This document shows, piece by piece, positions 46,800-58,718 of a stretch of DNA of 64,000 nt. Source of the DNA: Siphonodentalium dalli (lineage: Eukaryota > Mollusca > Scaphopoda > Gadilida > Siphonodentaliidae). The stretch is from assembly GCA_032622095.1 (NCBI GenBank), contig CP136063.1:270437426-270501425 (forward strand), written 5' to 3'. Numbering within the stretch: the stretch's first letter is position 1; every line of letters starts with the position of its first letter. The notes under the pieces were generated by a model. The model saw only the letters and a list, made by a program, of their open reading frames with translations. It did not search any database and was not told the origin of the DNA. A program made the position numbers and the translations under genes.

Positions 46800-49296
46800 T
46801 CATGTATCAAAATACTTCTCAACAACATCACGTATTCAAAACTCACATACTCACCCATTATTCCCACAACTAATAACCATTAGTCAAGTATCTCATAACG
46901 CGCAGACCCCCCACATGCAAAAATGTCAAATATCCAACGAACCTACCGCTGCAGTAGCGCCCTTTATATATTAGGCGCAATCATGTGCTTAATATATTAA
47001 ACACAATTATACGAGACTTTCATCATATACATATATCATCCCTATCACCACGAATTAGTTGCGTTATTATGCAAACTAATTTCAAAACACAACATTCGGC
47101 AAACATTTAGCCACCCATGAAACATAGCCGTATCATGCAGTTTGAATGCGATACGAGGCATAACATATCCAGATATAACTTATATGGTAACTTCAATACT
47201 TCACAATCACTAATGTTAGATAGTGTACATGATTGTTATTAGTATTATATAAAACATGTTTTATTTACAAAGGCAGACAAAACGACACCTCCCCCTACCC
47301 CCTTATATTTAGAGAGACACACTGTCATCTCACAATATGGGCTTGCCCAAGAGCGAAAATCTTGACCATGCCTGGCGCATGGTCAATTAGCATATAGATC
47401 CACCAGGGCACTATCTCGCTTCCCAAAATTAAATTCTCGATAACAGGTGTACGTTGAGTCATCATCGATTCAAGCCTCGAAGCAATTAAACCCAATTAGC
47501 ATGTAATATAGATCCTTAGTATAACGACTGACAATCAGCGTCTTTGACCAGTCGATTACGCACGGCTCATGCCATTCTGTCAATCACTGCTTTTGGCATC
47601 TGCCACCTTCGCGTATGGAAATCAGGAACTCAGTTACGTCTTCATTGCTTCAAATATGATTGACTCAATAATATAATCAGCGACATAGCGCACACATATA
47701 TATCAAGCACAATCCCGTATACATCTAGATGCCACATCGTATACATACCCCCCAACGCCGCAAGACACTATTATTACATAGTATGTGATACAATAATCAC
47801 GGCATTTCTCCGTCAAACTCACTTCCCCCAAACCGCCAAAAACGCTCTTTATCATAAAGTGATTGGTACAGAAACCACGGCATTTCCACCATTATCAATA
47901 CCTCTTCCATTTCCCACCTCATTCGTCACAGGCATTTGCCGACATTATTTGAAGCCATGAAACCCCGAAACAAACATATAACACTCTTTATTATAGAGCG
48001 TATATTATCTCAATCCCGACATCTCTCCCATATTCAATAAGTTCCCCTAAATTCTCCGGAACAACTAAAACCAAATTTATTTGAACGAACAAATGCTTTC
48101 AAGCAATATCTCTTCGTGCCATCTACACATAAAGTCCACTTATAAATTAACACACTAAACATCATTTAATAATCAGATTAATATAGTAACACGCATAGAA
48201 ACAGAGACATGCAAAAAACTTGCTTCCCTCAACAAAAAAATAAATAAATAAATACAATAAAATTATGTTACACCAGGTATCATATCAATAAATAAGAATC
48301 TTGCTACATAAACTAATCAGTACTCACATAAATAAACCATTATCCAGCAAATTTATATCCGTCACAAAATAACCAAAATTATCCATAATTATTCACTAAA
48401 TTCAATAGCCCTATCTAGATAAAACAATTAACCAAGATTCACAACCTTACAAGTGTAACATAATGTCAAACTCAATCGACCCACACAAACCAATTATTAT
48501 GACATGAACACCGATAGGTGAACCTTCCATAGCGATTTAGTACGCCCACCACACCCCTCCCCCACACACCACATATCTAGTGAGATACAATTCCCAATCC
48601 AATTCCTATGACACCCGAACGCCCTTCCACAAGAAAATCTCCAAATATAATGTACATGTTAACGGCCAATCAAGGCCTAATTAACTTAACATGTAACCTA
48701 TAACACACGACAAACGTGCATACACAGTTACCATAAAATCCTCATATACTATTCCACATCCATTTCCCATAACACACGAATGCCCTTCCACAAGAAAATC
48801 TCCAAATATAACGTACATGTTAATGGCCAATCAAGGCCTAATTAAATTAACATGTGACATACAAAACACGACAATCGTGTCACACAATTACCCATAACCC
48901 ATCGTACACCCTACCCATGATAACCAAAGATGTACGCTAATGCACACAAGACTATGTTGTATACATACCCCCACCGACCGAGATAACCAAAGCCGCATGC
49001 TAGTGCGCGCTAATACATATACATGTGCAAGACTAAAATTAACCTGACTAGCATGTATGTGTAAATCACAATATATCCCCCAACACGACTACATCGTATA
49101 CATACCCCCAACCCCCCCCCCCCCCCCCCACCCCCCCCCGCCCAAGATAACCAACGCTGCATGATAGTGCGCGCTGAAAATATTATCATCACACTGTAGA
49201 GAGAACCAGTATTTCACGCGTCAATTGCACTCCTCTAATACTATACAATCACCCATGTATTTAAAATAAATTACCATATTGTAGAATTCAAAATTT
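46800..49296 (+). other. Non-coding gap between integrase and envelope-like region
   Basis: AT-rich with many stops in all frames. About 48597-48690 and 48770-48865 are a close direct repeat (cccttccacaagaaaatctc, ggccaatcaaggcctaatta). A second pair, near 48957-49015 and 49088-49180, shares 'gtatacatacccccaa' and 'gataaccaa-gc-gcatg-tagtgcgcgct', with a C tract at 49110-49139. The place fits the expected N-terminal half of an envelope gene, but I cannot recognise it. Confidence 0.6.
49110..49139. repeat. Poly(C)/(G) tract
   Basis: About 28 of 30 bases are C on the plus strand. Prone to length variation and polymerase error. Confidence 0.95.
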
Positions 49297-50255
49297 TTGA
49301 TCTCCGCATCACATAACCATAACTGCCTACTGAAGATATTCACCAATGATACAAAAAATACCGCCATAAATTGCCCCATAGCCATTTATCCTCAATATAA
49401 CTTACCATCTGCTATTAAACTCGCAGCATGTACATGGCTTATAACAACAACGAAAGCTCACACATTTACAGTAAACTGTCATCACAATCTTCTAAGAAAA
49501 CGAACGTATAGAATCACAATATTACCCCCTGTCGCCATGATAACTTTACCATCAAGGTGCATAGCTACACCAGCCAGCATCAAATTAATTGCATTCACAA
49601 CTTTGAACTTATCAAACATCACCATCAAGACACAAATAACTCAATTACAATCAACTATTGAATTACATAAATTACCACAATGGAAGCCATTATTTTCGCA
49701 AATTCATAACTTGCCCCCTCAAGTATCGATCCCAAACAAGTTACCCCACACGAAGCGACTGTCCTTATATAACTTTCTAGACTTTCTCCAAACAGTCACT
49801 TCCCTGCAACCCATCAAACAAAACAAAAACATGATTACTACCAAATCATTATTCCTGCTGTCGTTACATTCATATTAATTTTACTGATTGCCATTTCAAG
49901 TAGCAAATACATTATTCAGTGTATTACGAAAATTTCCCAATATCAGACTCAACGCAATCACAACACGAGACGAATTAAAATCGCTAAGCGACGCAATAAA
50001 CTTAACCAAATGATAAACGAAACTGATATGCAACTTCGTCACAGACATACCCCACCATTACCCAATAAAGCTACGAAAGACATTCATTTATTTCCAGCTA
50101 AACAACCTCAGGTAGAAAGCACACAAGAACATTTTACATTTCCAAAAAAAAAAAAAAACCCGCAAGATGTTGATGATGAATTAGCCACATTACGACCTAT
50201 GAAAATAATAAAAACTCACGCTTCCATCCATAACCCACCCCTCAATCTCTATTGA
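49297..50255 (+). pseudogene. Envelope-like C-terminal region (ectodomain end, membrane anchor, basic tail), frameshifted
   Basis: The first frame (49297-49878) has spaced Cys and Pro (INCPIAIYPQY, RCIATPASIKLIAF) and a run of Ile/Leu-rich segments. This resembles the membrane-proximal part of gypsy/errantivirus-type envelope proteins. In another frame, from about 49800 to 50255, a strong hydrophobic segment at about 49845-49905 (IIIPAVVTFILILLIAISSS) is followed by a basic tail (RRIKIAKRRNK). The position between pol and the 3' LTR is right for env. No signal peptide, cleavage site or fusion peptide could be identified, and the frames do not connect. Confidence 0.55.
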
Positions 50256-50360
50256 TCATTTTATCAATAATACCATTTTTTTCTATAAGGGGCACAAACC
50301 CATAGACAAATTATAATTTCGTTACTGCACACACACCCCGACAGCTGTATATACTAACGC

Positions 50361-50862
50361 CATTATGACACGTGCCAACCCCAAGCATTAAGATAACTGA
50401 CCATCGATTATCATCAATAAGATTGGTCAAGGATCTCGCCACCTATCAAACAGACACATTAATCACTGTCTACCCGTCCAAATCACAGCGCTCACATCAT
50501 ATGCCACATTCCAAGCAATATTTCACCCATTATGACACGTGCCAACCCCAATCATTAAGATAACTGACCATCGATTATCATCAATAAGATTGGTCAAGGA
50601 TCTCGCCACCTATCAAACAGACACATTAATCACTGCCTCCCGGTCCAATTCACAGCGCTGACATCATATGCCACATTCCAAGCAATATTTCACCCATTAT
50701 GACACGTGCCAACCCCAATCATTAAGATAACTGACCATCGATTATCATCAATAAGATTAGTCAAGGATCTCGCCACCTATCAAACAGACACATTAATCAA
50801 TATCTCCCTGTCCAATTCATAGCTCTGACATCATATGCCACATTCCAAGCAATATTTCACCT
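50361..50862. repeat. 167-bp tandem repeat, three copies
   Basis: Copies start at 50361, 50528 and 50695 with CATTATGACACGTGCCAACC and end with gcaatatttcaccc. They are very similar by eye, with small substitutions. The array lies in the 3' non-coding region of the LTR element. Confidence 0.95.
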
Positions 50863-51458
50863 CTGATATCACGATATCACGCTCTTACAAATTTACCTGT
50901 GCAATTGACGGCAGATGTGAAACAGTTGGTCTCTCATGACCACAATCACAAATGTATACATATCATCATGATTTTATTAACAATACAAGATGCATTTATA
51001 TAACACATCACCTATGTACGTATATGTACCATAAGTTCATTTACAAAACATACCATGCACTATTACCGTTTTGTTATATTCATTACTTCTCACACTTGTA
51101 TCTCTATATTCTATCATCACACCTTATCCTACATATCAATCTAGCACGCATTATGACTGCATGTACGATCATTTTATATACCAACCCATATATGCTTTTC
51201 CCACCATTTATTTCATAATCTCATAATATTGCGTATTATCATTTTAAAACAACTTTGTTCCACATGTATTAGTAATACCTTCACCCTAATCAATTTTACA
51301 ATGTATCGATCGACTCACTATATTTTCGCCATCGTCATTACACTTCATTCAGCCTCATCCACATTACACGATCACAAATACCCCAGTTATGTCCATAATT
51401 TTGATATTACATCAGATTTGCCGCTGCGCTAAAAATCTTACATGGGTGGGGGGACATA
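50863..51458 (+). other. 3' non-coding region and polypurine tract of the LTR element
   Basis: Pyrimidine-rich plus strand with only short spurious frames. GGGTGGGGGGACA at 51444-51456, directly before the 3' LTR, is the expected polypurine tract for plus-strand priming. Confidence 0.7.
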
Positions 51459-51935
51459 TGTGACATAACGCCCCATTATAATCTCACAACTTGATTCAAA
51501 CTATACGAATGTCCCAATATATAGAACCCCAAACTCAAATATTCGTGTTCAGTTTCTTAACGAAACCTCACACGTCTTACTCCCAGCGAAGACATACACA
51601 GTGAAGATGCTCCCAAATATGGTCAAGGGAAATGACCATAACGGCGGAACCAATCCCGATGTGTATTGCCAAACGCCTCATCTAATATGCATCCCAAATA
51701 GTATATAAGAAACAGCCACATCCCACCGCATCATGCTTTCACTAGACTCATCTCATCTCGAGGTTCGTACACCTCTCCAGGCATCACCCACACCAGGCTT
51801 CACCCATTCGGGGACCTTACTTCGCGGCGACTTAATTATCACATTTGTATACACTGCTTGTATCTTATTCACGACGTAATAAAGACTTGTACCTATATAT
51901 ATATATATATATATCTATGTGTTCATTACCTCACA
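51459..51935 (+). repeat. 3' LTR
   Basis: 477 bp, with the same ends as the 5' LTR. It is longer because a (TA)n run near 51895-51914 has expanded. About ten substitutions separate the two LTRs by eye. Confidence 0.95.
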
Positions 51936-52171
51936 TAGTGGGAAATCATGGGTTAATTTCGTGATAGTTAAAGAGCGTTCGTATCCGCAGTGTCGTTGAT
52001 AAAGAGCGTCTATGTGTCCAGATATGAGCGTGTTGTGTCTGTGTACAGACATGAGCGTGTTGTGTATGTCTGTGTTCATACTTAGGGGTTCCTGTGAATG
52101 GGGGAGATTTTCATCGGGTCAGTTTTTCCGCCCGAGGTGACCTTCACCTTGAAACGGGTACCCACAAATGA

Positions 52172-52379
52172 TCTAATATATATTTTGGGACTTCTGTTTG
52201 TTTGTCTGTTAGCTATGGCCGGGAAAATTGCTGGACGGATTTCGACGAAATTTGATACCTACAGGTAATTTTGTCCGCGGAGTGTTTTGGACGGGTCAAA
52301 TAGTGACTCCGACCTGAACTTGACCTTCAAAATGATCAATTCAAGGTCACAGCCCGGACAAAGTCGGGTCACCTGCTAG
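52172..52379 (+). mobile_element. Short Helitron H2 (208 bp), inserted at the 5' boundary of H3
   Basis: TCTAATATATATTTTGGG at the 5' end after A52171, CACCTGCTAG at the 3' end before T52380. It shares the opening 'tgtctgttagctatggccgggaaaa' part with H1 and a 3' part. The 'taaagagcg' interior is missing, so it is an internally deleted relative. Confidence 0.8.
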
Positions 52380-52406
52380 TCTACTATATATTTTGAGAAC
52401 TACGTA

Positions 52407-52463
<57 letters not shown>

Positions 52464-53080
52464 ATATAATTTATAGAATCGAAAACGGCTGCACCGATCG
52501 AGACCAAACTTCCCATCTAAGTGCAAAAACCGACGGGAATGGTTGTCGCGGCGTTTTGGAGAATCTCCGAGCACCCGTTCTCCACTTCCAGTCACAATAA
52601 CGGCACTGTGTGGTTAATAGCGTTGATAATTAAAGAGCGTTCGTATCCGCAGTGTCGTTGATAAAGAGCGTATGCGTGTAGTGTGATTCTTACGTCTGGG
52701 TCCAGACATGAGCGTGTTGTGTGATTCTTACGCACTTAGGGCTTCCTAGGAACAGGAGAGATTTCCATCTGGTCAGTTTTTCCGGCCAGGTACCCACAAA
52801 TGATATATATGAGTGTGTCCTTTATAGACTCGAACCGATTGAGCTCAAACTTGCCACCTAGGGGTACTTTAGTGCGGGAAGTGTCATGGACGGGTTAAAT
52901 TGTGACCCGACCTGACATTGACCTTGAAATTGATCAATTCAAGGTCAAATCGGGTAAAACTGGCGGATTTCGACGAAATTTTACACCTAGGGGCAGCATA
53001 CGTATCTCGGAAGCTGTTGCAATTGCTTTTTTGAACAAAGCCATGAGACGAACCACGCCAGTGGCGGGCTAACCTGCTAG
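52380..53080 (+). mobile_element. Helitron H3 (701 bp), inserted in H1
   Basis: TCTACTATATATTTTGAG at the 5' end, GGCGGGCTAACCTGCTAG at the 3' end before T53081. Inside are a (TA)n run at 52417-52450 and two related units. Each begins near 'gattgag-caaactt' and includes 'gtacccacaaatgat' and 'ttaaagagcg' words, the same layout as H1. Confidence 0.75.
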
Positions 53081-53494
53081 TTACCGATTGAGACCAAACT
53101 TCCTATCTAAGGGTAAAAGCACACGGGACGCGTCGTCGTCGTCGTCCGATCACCCCTTTTCCACACCCAGTCACCAAAATGCCCGTCCTCGGCACTGTGG
53201 AGTTAATCGCATTGATAGTTAAAGAGCGTCGTATCCGCAGTGTCATTGATAAAGAGCGTGTAGTGTTATTCTTATGTCTGGTTCGGGCGTGAGCGTGTCT
53301 GTATCCAGACATGAGCGTGTTGTGTGATTCTTATGTCTGTCTTCGTACTTAGGGGTTCCTAGGAATGGGGGAGATTTTCATCAGGTCAGTTTTTCCGCCC
53401 GATGTACCGTAAATCGTACCTCTTTTAGGGATGTGTACCATCACGGGACGGGTACCACCATTTCTCTGATTAAAAAGGCATAATTAACTCATTG

Positions 53495-53590
53495 AAAAAC
53501 AAAAAAATAATTAAAAAAATTAAATTAAATTAAAAAATTAAAAAATTAAAAAAATTAATTAAAATGGCAGAATTAACCCAAAAAAATTAA
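53495..53590. repeat. A-rich degenerate aaattaaaaaa run
   Basis: Simple-sequence DNA of A and T near the 3' end of H1. Confidence 0.8.
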
Positions 53591-53845
53591 GTCATGTTTC
53601 TGACGATTGCCGCCAGTTGCGGGCTAACCTGCTAGTGTGATATAAATGAAGAGTAATGTAGTATAAAACATGAAATGTATATATGAATTATCACGAACTT
53701 TTGTTTTGTAGAAATATTGTTCGCTTGTCGAAGTATTGACGGATCACGTTGCAGATCTTTCCACAGTTTTCGTTCTCGTTTGTCATAATTTTAATGAACT
53801 TACAGTTTTCATCCAATGAATGGAAGTTGTCACAATATTGTTTCA

Positions 53846-54620
53846 TTAGCCAAATAATTTATCCCTTAAGTCTGAGTATAATGGACATTCCATAATTACA
53901 TGTAGTTTATTTTCAACCTTTATTGGGAGTGGAGGGCAATATATGCATTTCCTATCATTTACATCTATTGTCGGTTGATGGTGGCGGCCTTTCTCAATGG
54001 ACAGTTGGTAGTAACTAATTCTAAGATTTGTGAAACGCAAACTGTCTTCCGCGTTATGAGTACCATAAAGGTCGTTTTAAAGGCTTTGTTTTAGTTAAGT
54101 AGACACTTAACTCGTACATAGATTTAATTATGTTGTATATATTTCCAGAGAGACATATTTGTTCCAGTTTTTTCATCAAAAGTGGTCTGTTAACAGTATC
54201 AAAAGCATTCTTAAAATCAATGAATGCGACGTATATCGGTTTTTTCAAATTCTTGTATTTGTCAATTACCGTTTTTAGAATAAAAGCGCTGTCCCTTCTT
54301 CTTGTACTTCTTCCCTTTCTAAATCCGAATTAGTTGTTCCCAATGATATTATTCTCCTCTAGAAAACTTGTAACCCTATGGTTTATGACTTTATTAAATA
54401 ATTTCCCTAATGCTGAACTCACTGCAATTGCTCTGTAGTTATTTGGATCGTTTCGGTCTCACTTTTTATAGATTAAACTTAAAATAGATTTACTCCAATT
54501 CTTAGGATACTGGTTGGTCAAGAAAACTTGATTGAATAACTTGACAAATTCGTCGACCATGAGAGGCACAACGGGTTTTAATAACCCGTTATTGATATTG
54601 TCTGATCGAGACGCCTTCCC
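53846..54620 (-). pseudogene. Partial RT joined to C-terminal finger (internal deletion)
   Basis: The minus strand shows an FNQVFLTNQYPKNWSKSIL block (about 54540), an FRKGRSTRRR block and VAFIDFKNAFDTVNRPLL (54230-54170, first catalytic Asp). YELSVYLTKTKP follows, and at about 54050 the sequence jumps to FTNLRISYYQLSIEKGRHH and CIYCPPLPIKVENKLHVIMEC. The YADD box and thumb, normally several hundred residues, are absent. The breakpoint lies at about 54041-54053. Confidence 0.75.
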
Positions 54621-54639
54621 TAGTTTCAGTTCGCGCAGT

Positions 54640-55293
54640 GCAGATATAATTTATGTTGCCCTTATCTGCGTATTGTCAATATTTATTTTCAAGGCGGGGG
54701 AGAATCTTTGTTCTGCAATTTCTGGTGTTAATACTTCAGTTTTATTTGTGTATAGTTCCGTAAAGTATTCAACCACTTTGTCGGCATCAAGAGCATTTGG
54801 TTGTTTAGTTTTCTGCCTTAATTTGCTAATAATTTCCCAATATGATTTTGGGTGTGTAGTTTCCATCTTCTCGAGTGTTGAATAAAGTTTTTGGAAAAAT
54901 GTTAGTTTTTTAATTTTTATTCTTTTTTGTATGCCTTCTTTATTGAGAAATATTTAATTCTTAAGCTGTCGTTGAAGGGATTTGTCCTCATTGTACGAAT
55001 GGCAGATTCCATGTCTTTTTTAAGTGTTTTGCATCGCTCGTCATACTATTTACGCTTCCTCTGTCTTTTCCGTCGTGCTGTAGTCATAGTGCATGCATGA
55101 TTATTTGTGAAATTTAATGTTTTCATGAAAGCAGTCATAGCGGCGGACGTCCCTTCATGGTCGTTAGTGTAATTGGTCAGTTTAAATTTGTTGATACAAT
55201 TGTGAACATCTGAATTGCTGATTATACTAATTGCCTTGACTTTGCTGTCGGTGGTCCATTTCAGTTTATCGTTATTAACATAATATGTGTGTT
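54640..55293 (-). pseudogene. Linker between endonuclease and RT
   Basis: Two frames, 55297-55046 and 54866-54651, carry lysine-rich linker sequence and PKSYWEIISKLRQKTKQPN with FTELYTNK, the standard pre-RT region of such polyproteins. A broken segment (54867-55045) lies between them. Confidence 0.65.
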
Positions 55294-56110
55294 TCAAGCT
55301 ACCTCTAAAATTTTTGTTGTTGATAGATTAAATGCATGACCAATTGAGTGATCAGAATGTTCAGTTGGTAATTTAACACAAAAATATTCTACGTCGCGTC
55401 GATACATTTCTGAGATTATTACGTAATCAACTGCACTTGCTCCACCATATTGATAGCTTGTGAAGTGCCCTAGTTTGTCACCAAGCGTACGTCCATTGAT
55501 AATTCGCATTCCAGACTCTTTGCATAAAGTTAATAATTGCGTACAAAATGAGTTAACCTTAGTATCCATATTGAGTCTGGGTTTGTTGGTATCTATAATA
55601 TAATTTGAAGGAAGAGGAATATATTTATCACTATCTGCTGCAACGTGATCCGCCCTGTCACTGGTCCTAGCATTGAGGTCACCCCCACAAAGGATTAAAT
55701 ATGATGGGTGGTAATGCCGTAATTGGTTTCTTATGTCAGAGAAAGTGTTAGCTTTATTACCCCCTTTCGTTTCCCAGTAGTTAGAGTTGTGCGGTGGAAT
55801 ATAAGTTGATATGAAGACAATTTTGTTTGACAGGTCTAACATTTTACCTCGAAATTCAACACTTAATGCAGTCACCTAGTCTTTTCACCGTTGACAGAAA
55901 TGTTTTATATTGTGTTTTAAAATAAAAAGCTATTCCGCCTCTATCGCCATTTCCTCTTGGGAAATCAATGCACTCATAACCTGGAATGGTTAATTCTGAT
56001 GAAATGTTGTGCCAGGTTTCAACTAAAGTAATGAAATCATGATTATTAATTTATTGTATGAAGTTTTCGTTTTCCAATTTAAGACCTTGTACATTCCACA
56101 CTGTGTAAGT
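55294..56110 (-). pseudogene. AP-type endonuclease domain, two frames
   Basis: The N-terminal part (56110-55880) reads VWNVQGLKLENENF, LVETWHNISSELTIPGYECI and RGGIAFYFK, with a stop (TAA) inside. The second frame (55875-55294) reads VFISTYIPPHNSNYW, LILCGGDLNARTSD, ASAVDYVIIS and LPTEHSDHSIG, i.e. the GDxNA, S-x-D-Y and SDH catalytic blocks. The catalytic residues are largely kept while the frame is broken near 55875. Confidence 0.85.
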
Positions 56111-56689
56111 TATCCTTTCTGCTGCTTGAAGCATTGTGTTATTATCAGATGGCATTTCTGAAGTTTGAAAAAAATGGTTACTGGAGCTATTGGGTCAATT
56201 TCTAAAATGTATTTATTAAGACCAATGAATGTGAATTAACTACTATACCGGGCAGTCTGAACCTGACTAAAAAAAAATAATAAATAAATAAACAATGTCA
56301 TACTATCACATAGACTGAAAAGTGAACGTTGTGTGACAATTTAGTGAGACCAATACACATAATACTTTTCACATTTTAGTTTAAACTTATTTAACATGAT
56401 AATCAAGATAGGAAGTGCATTGTAAGCAAATTTCGATTTGACACCTGCTCAGTGTCGACTCTCAAGGTTAACATATTATTGTGATTTTAGTAACCATGTG
56501 ATAAGATAAGATGTATATGATATCAATGTGGAAGCAATACATAAATTATTTCGGATTCAGCATGAATAGTATCTTGCATTGGTCTCAATAACATAACAAC
56601 AGGGATATTTTTAATTGCTTGTCTCAATGCATGCCTTCACTCTGGCACGAAGATCAGCCATGTCCTGCCCCATGTCTAGCATATCAGTT

Positions 56690-58551
56690 ACCGAGTGGTT
56701 ACTGTTGAATTTCCTCGAGAATCATTTCGACACAATTGGAGACACGTGTTGTTGGTCCCAATGATGAGTTTGAGAGCTGACATCCCACTGAGATGGAGTA
56801 GCACCTGGCACTTGTCTACCAAGTCGAGTATTTTCTCCCAGGCGTTCAACACCTTTGTGATTAGGGTGCCAGCAATTATGGTATAACACGTCAATAACCC
56901 GACTTGTGCCACGATACACAAACTCCCCGGAATTATCAATAAAGTCACATCCCATTTTCGAGCACACTTCACGGTAGCATTCATTTGTTGACATGATACG
57001 CCTGTTTATCCCGGTTGTACTGGGCGATGGCAGTATCGATGATAACCGAATGGAGGCATATGGGTATAGGCCACGAATAGTATCAATCAAATCTTTAATA
57101 TCACCGGGCTCGGTCTATGGCCCTTTCGGCAGGAATTGATGCCCAACGTGTATCGATACTTTGCTGACTGCCCCTCTCATCTTATTTTCCGAGTTTTTGA
57201 GCCATGTGGTCGCGCCATTAAGATTCAGACCTCCGATTGAGGCCTTTCTGACATACTCGTTCTCCATCGCAAGTTTGGGTGCACTAACAAACTTCAACAC
57301 CGAGTCTCCTTACACTAGATTAATTTTGTTACCGTCCATGCGCACATTTGAACGTCCTTGAGAATAATCAATTTGATGGGATTTTGTTTGTGAAGCTGGT
57401 CGGTCGGGCTGGTTTGTATTGAACGCATCAAATCGGTTTGATGTGGCAATATTTGGAAGGACATCTTCAGAATTTCCAGAATTTGCAGAATCGCTGTTGT
57501 TCTCCTGGACCTTCAGTGATTGATCACTAACAGCTGATGTTATTGGCAATTTGGGCTCCGTTGCATGTTTCTTTTTCACCGATTTTTGAGTACTAGTTTT
57601 CATGATTATTGGGAAGTCTTTCGTGATTGTTGTGACATCATCACCACGAAGTCGTTTGTTTTCTGTTTTCAAGTTTTTAACATCGGTTTCCAGTTGACCT
57701 ATGCGTGTGCAGAATGCATAAATTTTTTTGAGAATTTGACTGGATAATGTCTTGTAGCTCTGATATTGTCATTTTGATCGCCACATTTGACACTTTTTCA
57801 GTGAATTTAGTCGAATAAGAACGTGTGCTTGGTATGGAATTTAGTCGCTTCAGCATTGGGGTTATAAATTGTTTATTGAGACTATCTATTGTAAATCTGT
57901 GTGGTTGGCATGGTGCTGGTATAGGTGAGGGGTTAATAGTTTCATCAATGATTGAGTCAGACGACAGGATTCCGGTGGTATTTAATCCTGCATTTATCAG
58001 TGGGAATTCCTTGTCGAACCACCAATCAACATTTGATAATGAACCTTGAATCATTTATTGTCTGTAGTGTGATATACATGAATTGTCACTCTTCCCGATG
58101 TTGTGTTTTTATTTTTCAGTACTTGAACCTTTTCATCCACAATGTGAGTATTTCTATCCTGGCTAATAACCCAATTAGCTTTGTTTTTACCCTTTCCTGA
58201 TTGTGAATTCCAGTAACGTTTGCGGAAGGCTTTGTAGTGTTTTAGAAAATTTGTGTGGTCGAACTGGATGGTTATGCACTTGCCACCGTCTTTGGTTTCT
58301 TTCAAACACATTTCCTCACCATCCGTATTAACTTTTTAGACAGTTTGTCTAAGTTTGTCTAGAAAATAGTCCTTTTTGTGGAATGTTATTTGACCATCTG
58401 GGGTGGTTGTTTCTGATAGGACATAATCAAATTCAGAGTCTTCGAAATCGTCAATGTCCATGTCCGAGAGATGTGTATCGGACATATGTGAATCATGGTC
58501 CATAACAGTTTCATGCACAGGTATATCCATTATTTGGTAACAGGTATTCAT
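56690..58551 (-). pseudogene. Retrotransposon ORF1 with SGNH-hydrolase-like domain, frameshifted
   Basis: It starts at the ATG at 58551 with an Asp/Ser-rich acidic stretch and continues through several frames (58311-58051, 58054-57677 with a coiled-coil-like segment, 57672-57310 with a basic and Ser/Asn-rich part). The block ASIGGLNLNGATTW...VSIHVGHQFLP (57240-57120), then YASIRLSSILPSP and LYHNCWHPNHKGVERL (56890-56860), resembles SGNH/GDSL esterases. In those, a late D/W-x-x-H motif carries the catalytic His. Such esterase ORF1 proteins occur in CR1- and L2-like elements. The nucleophile Ser motif is not clear. Confidence 0.65.
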
Positions 58552-58718
58552 ACCTAGGTAATCTTAAGTAATTACTGTATAATGTATTATCCAATTACAA
58601 TACCTATATGACCTCAGTATTGTACAGAATAATAATCCCTCCAGCATCCAAACTAGTTCCGCTTCAATAACATCAGGAGAAATTTAAAAACACGTCTGAT
58701 GCCAACGACTCAAAATAT

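Larger units (their letters stand above)
39833..51935 (+). mobile_element. Ty3/gypsy LTR retrotransposon with envelope-like region, about 12.1 kb, inactive
   Basis: Two LTRs with TGTGA...TCACA ends flank, in order, a gag-like region, protease, RT, RNase H, integrase, a 2.5-kb non-coding gap and an envelope-like C-terminal region. The PR-RT-RH-IN order and integrase motifs place it in Ty3/gypsy. By eye the LTRs differ at about ten sites plus small indels, so the copy is not new. It lies within Helitron H1. No exact target duplication is visible (CAAT before, TAGT after). Frameshifts and stops break every large frame. Confidence 0.95.
39652..53635 (+). mobile_element. Outer Helitron H1 (972 bp of its own sequence, interrupted)
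   Basis: The 5' end is TCTAATATATATTTTGGG after A39651. The 3' end is GCGGGCTAACCTGCTAG before T53636, so the insertion lies between A and T without target duplication. TC...CTAG ends, A|T insertion and a GCGGG-loop-CCTGC hairpin by the 3' end are Helitron hallmarks. Its own sequence is 39652-39832, 51936-52171 and 53081-53635. Two internal units begin at 'gattgag...aaacttcctatctaagg' and contain 'taaagagcg' words. No Rep/helicase is encoded, so it is non-autonomous. Confidence 0.8.
53650..58560 (-). mobile_element. Non-LTR retrotransposon with esterase-like ORF1, endonuclease and deleted RT
   Basis: On the minus strand from 58551 leftwards: ORF1 with an SGNH-type block (to about 56690), an APE endonuclease (56110-55294), a linker, partial RT (54620-54054) and a C-terminal finger (54040-53846). 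The 5' end is near full length, since ORF1 begins with a good ATG. The RT catalytic YADD block is missing. Frameshifts occur throughout. Confidence 0.75.
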
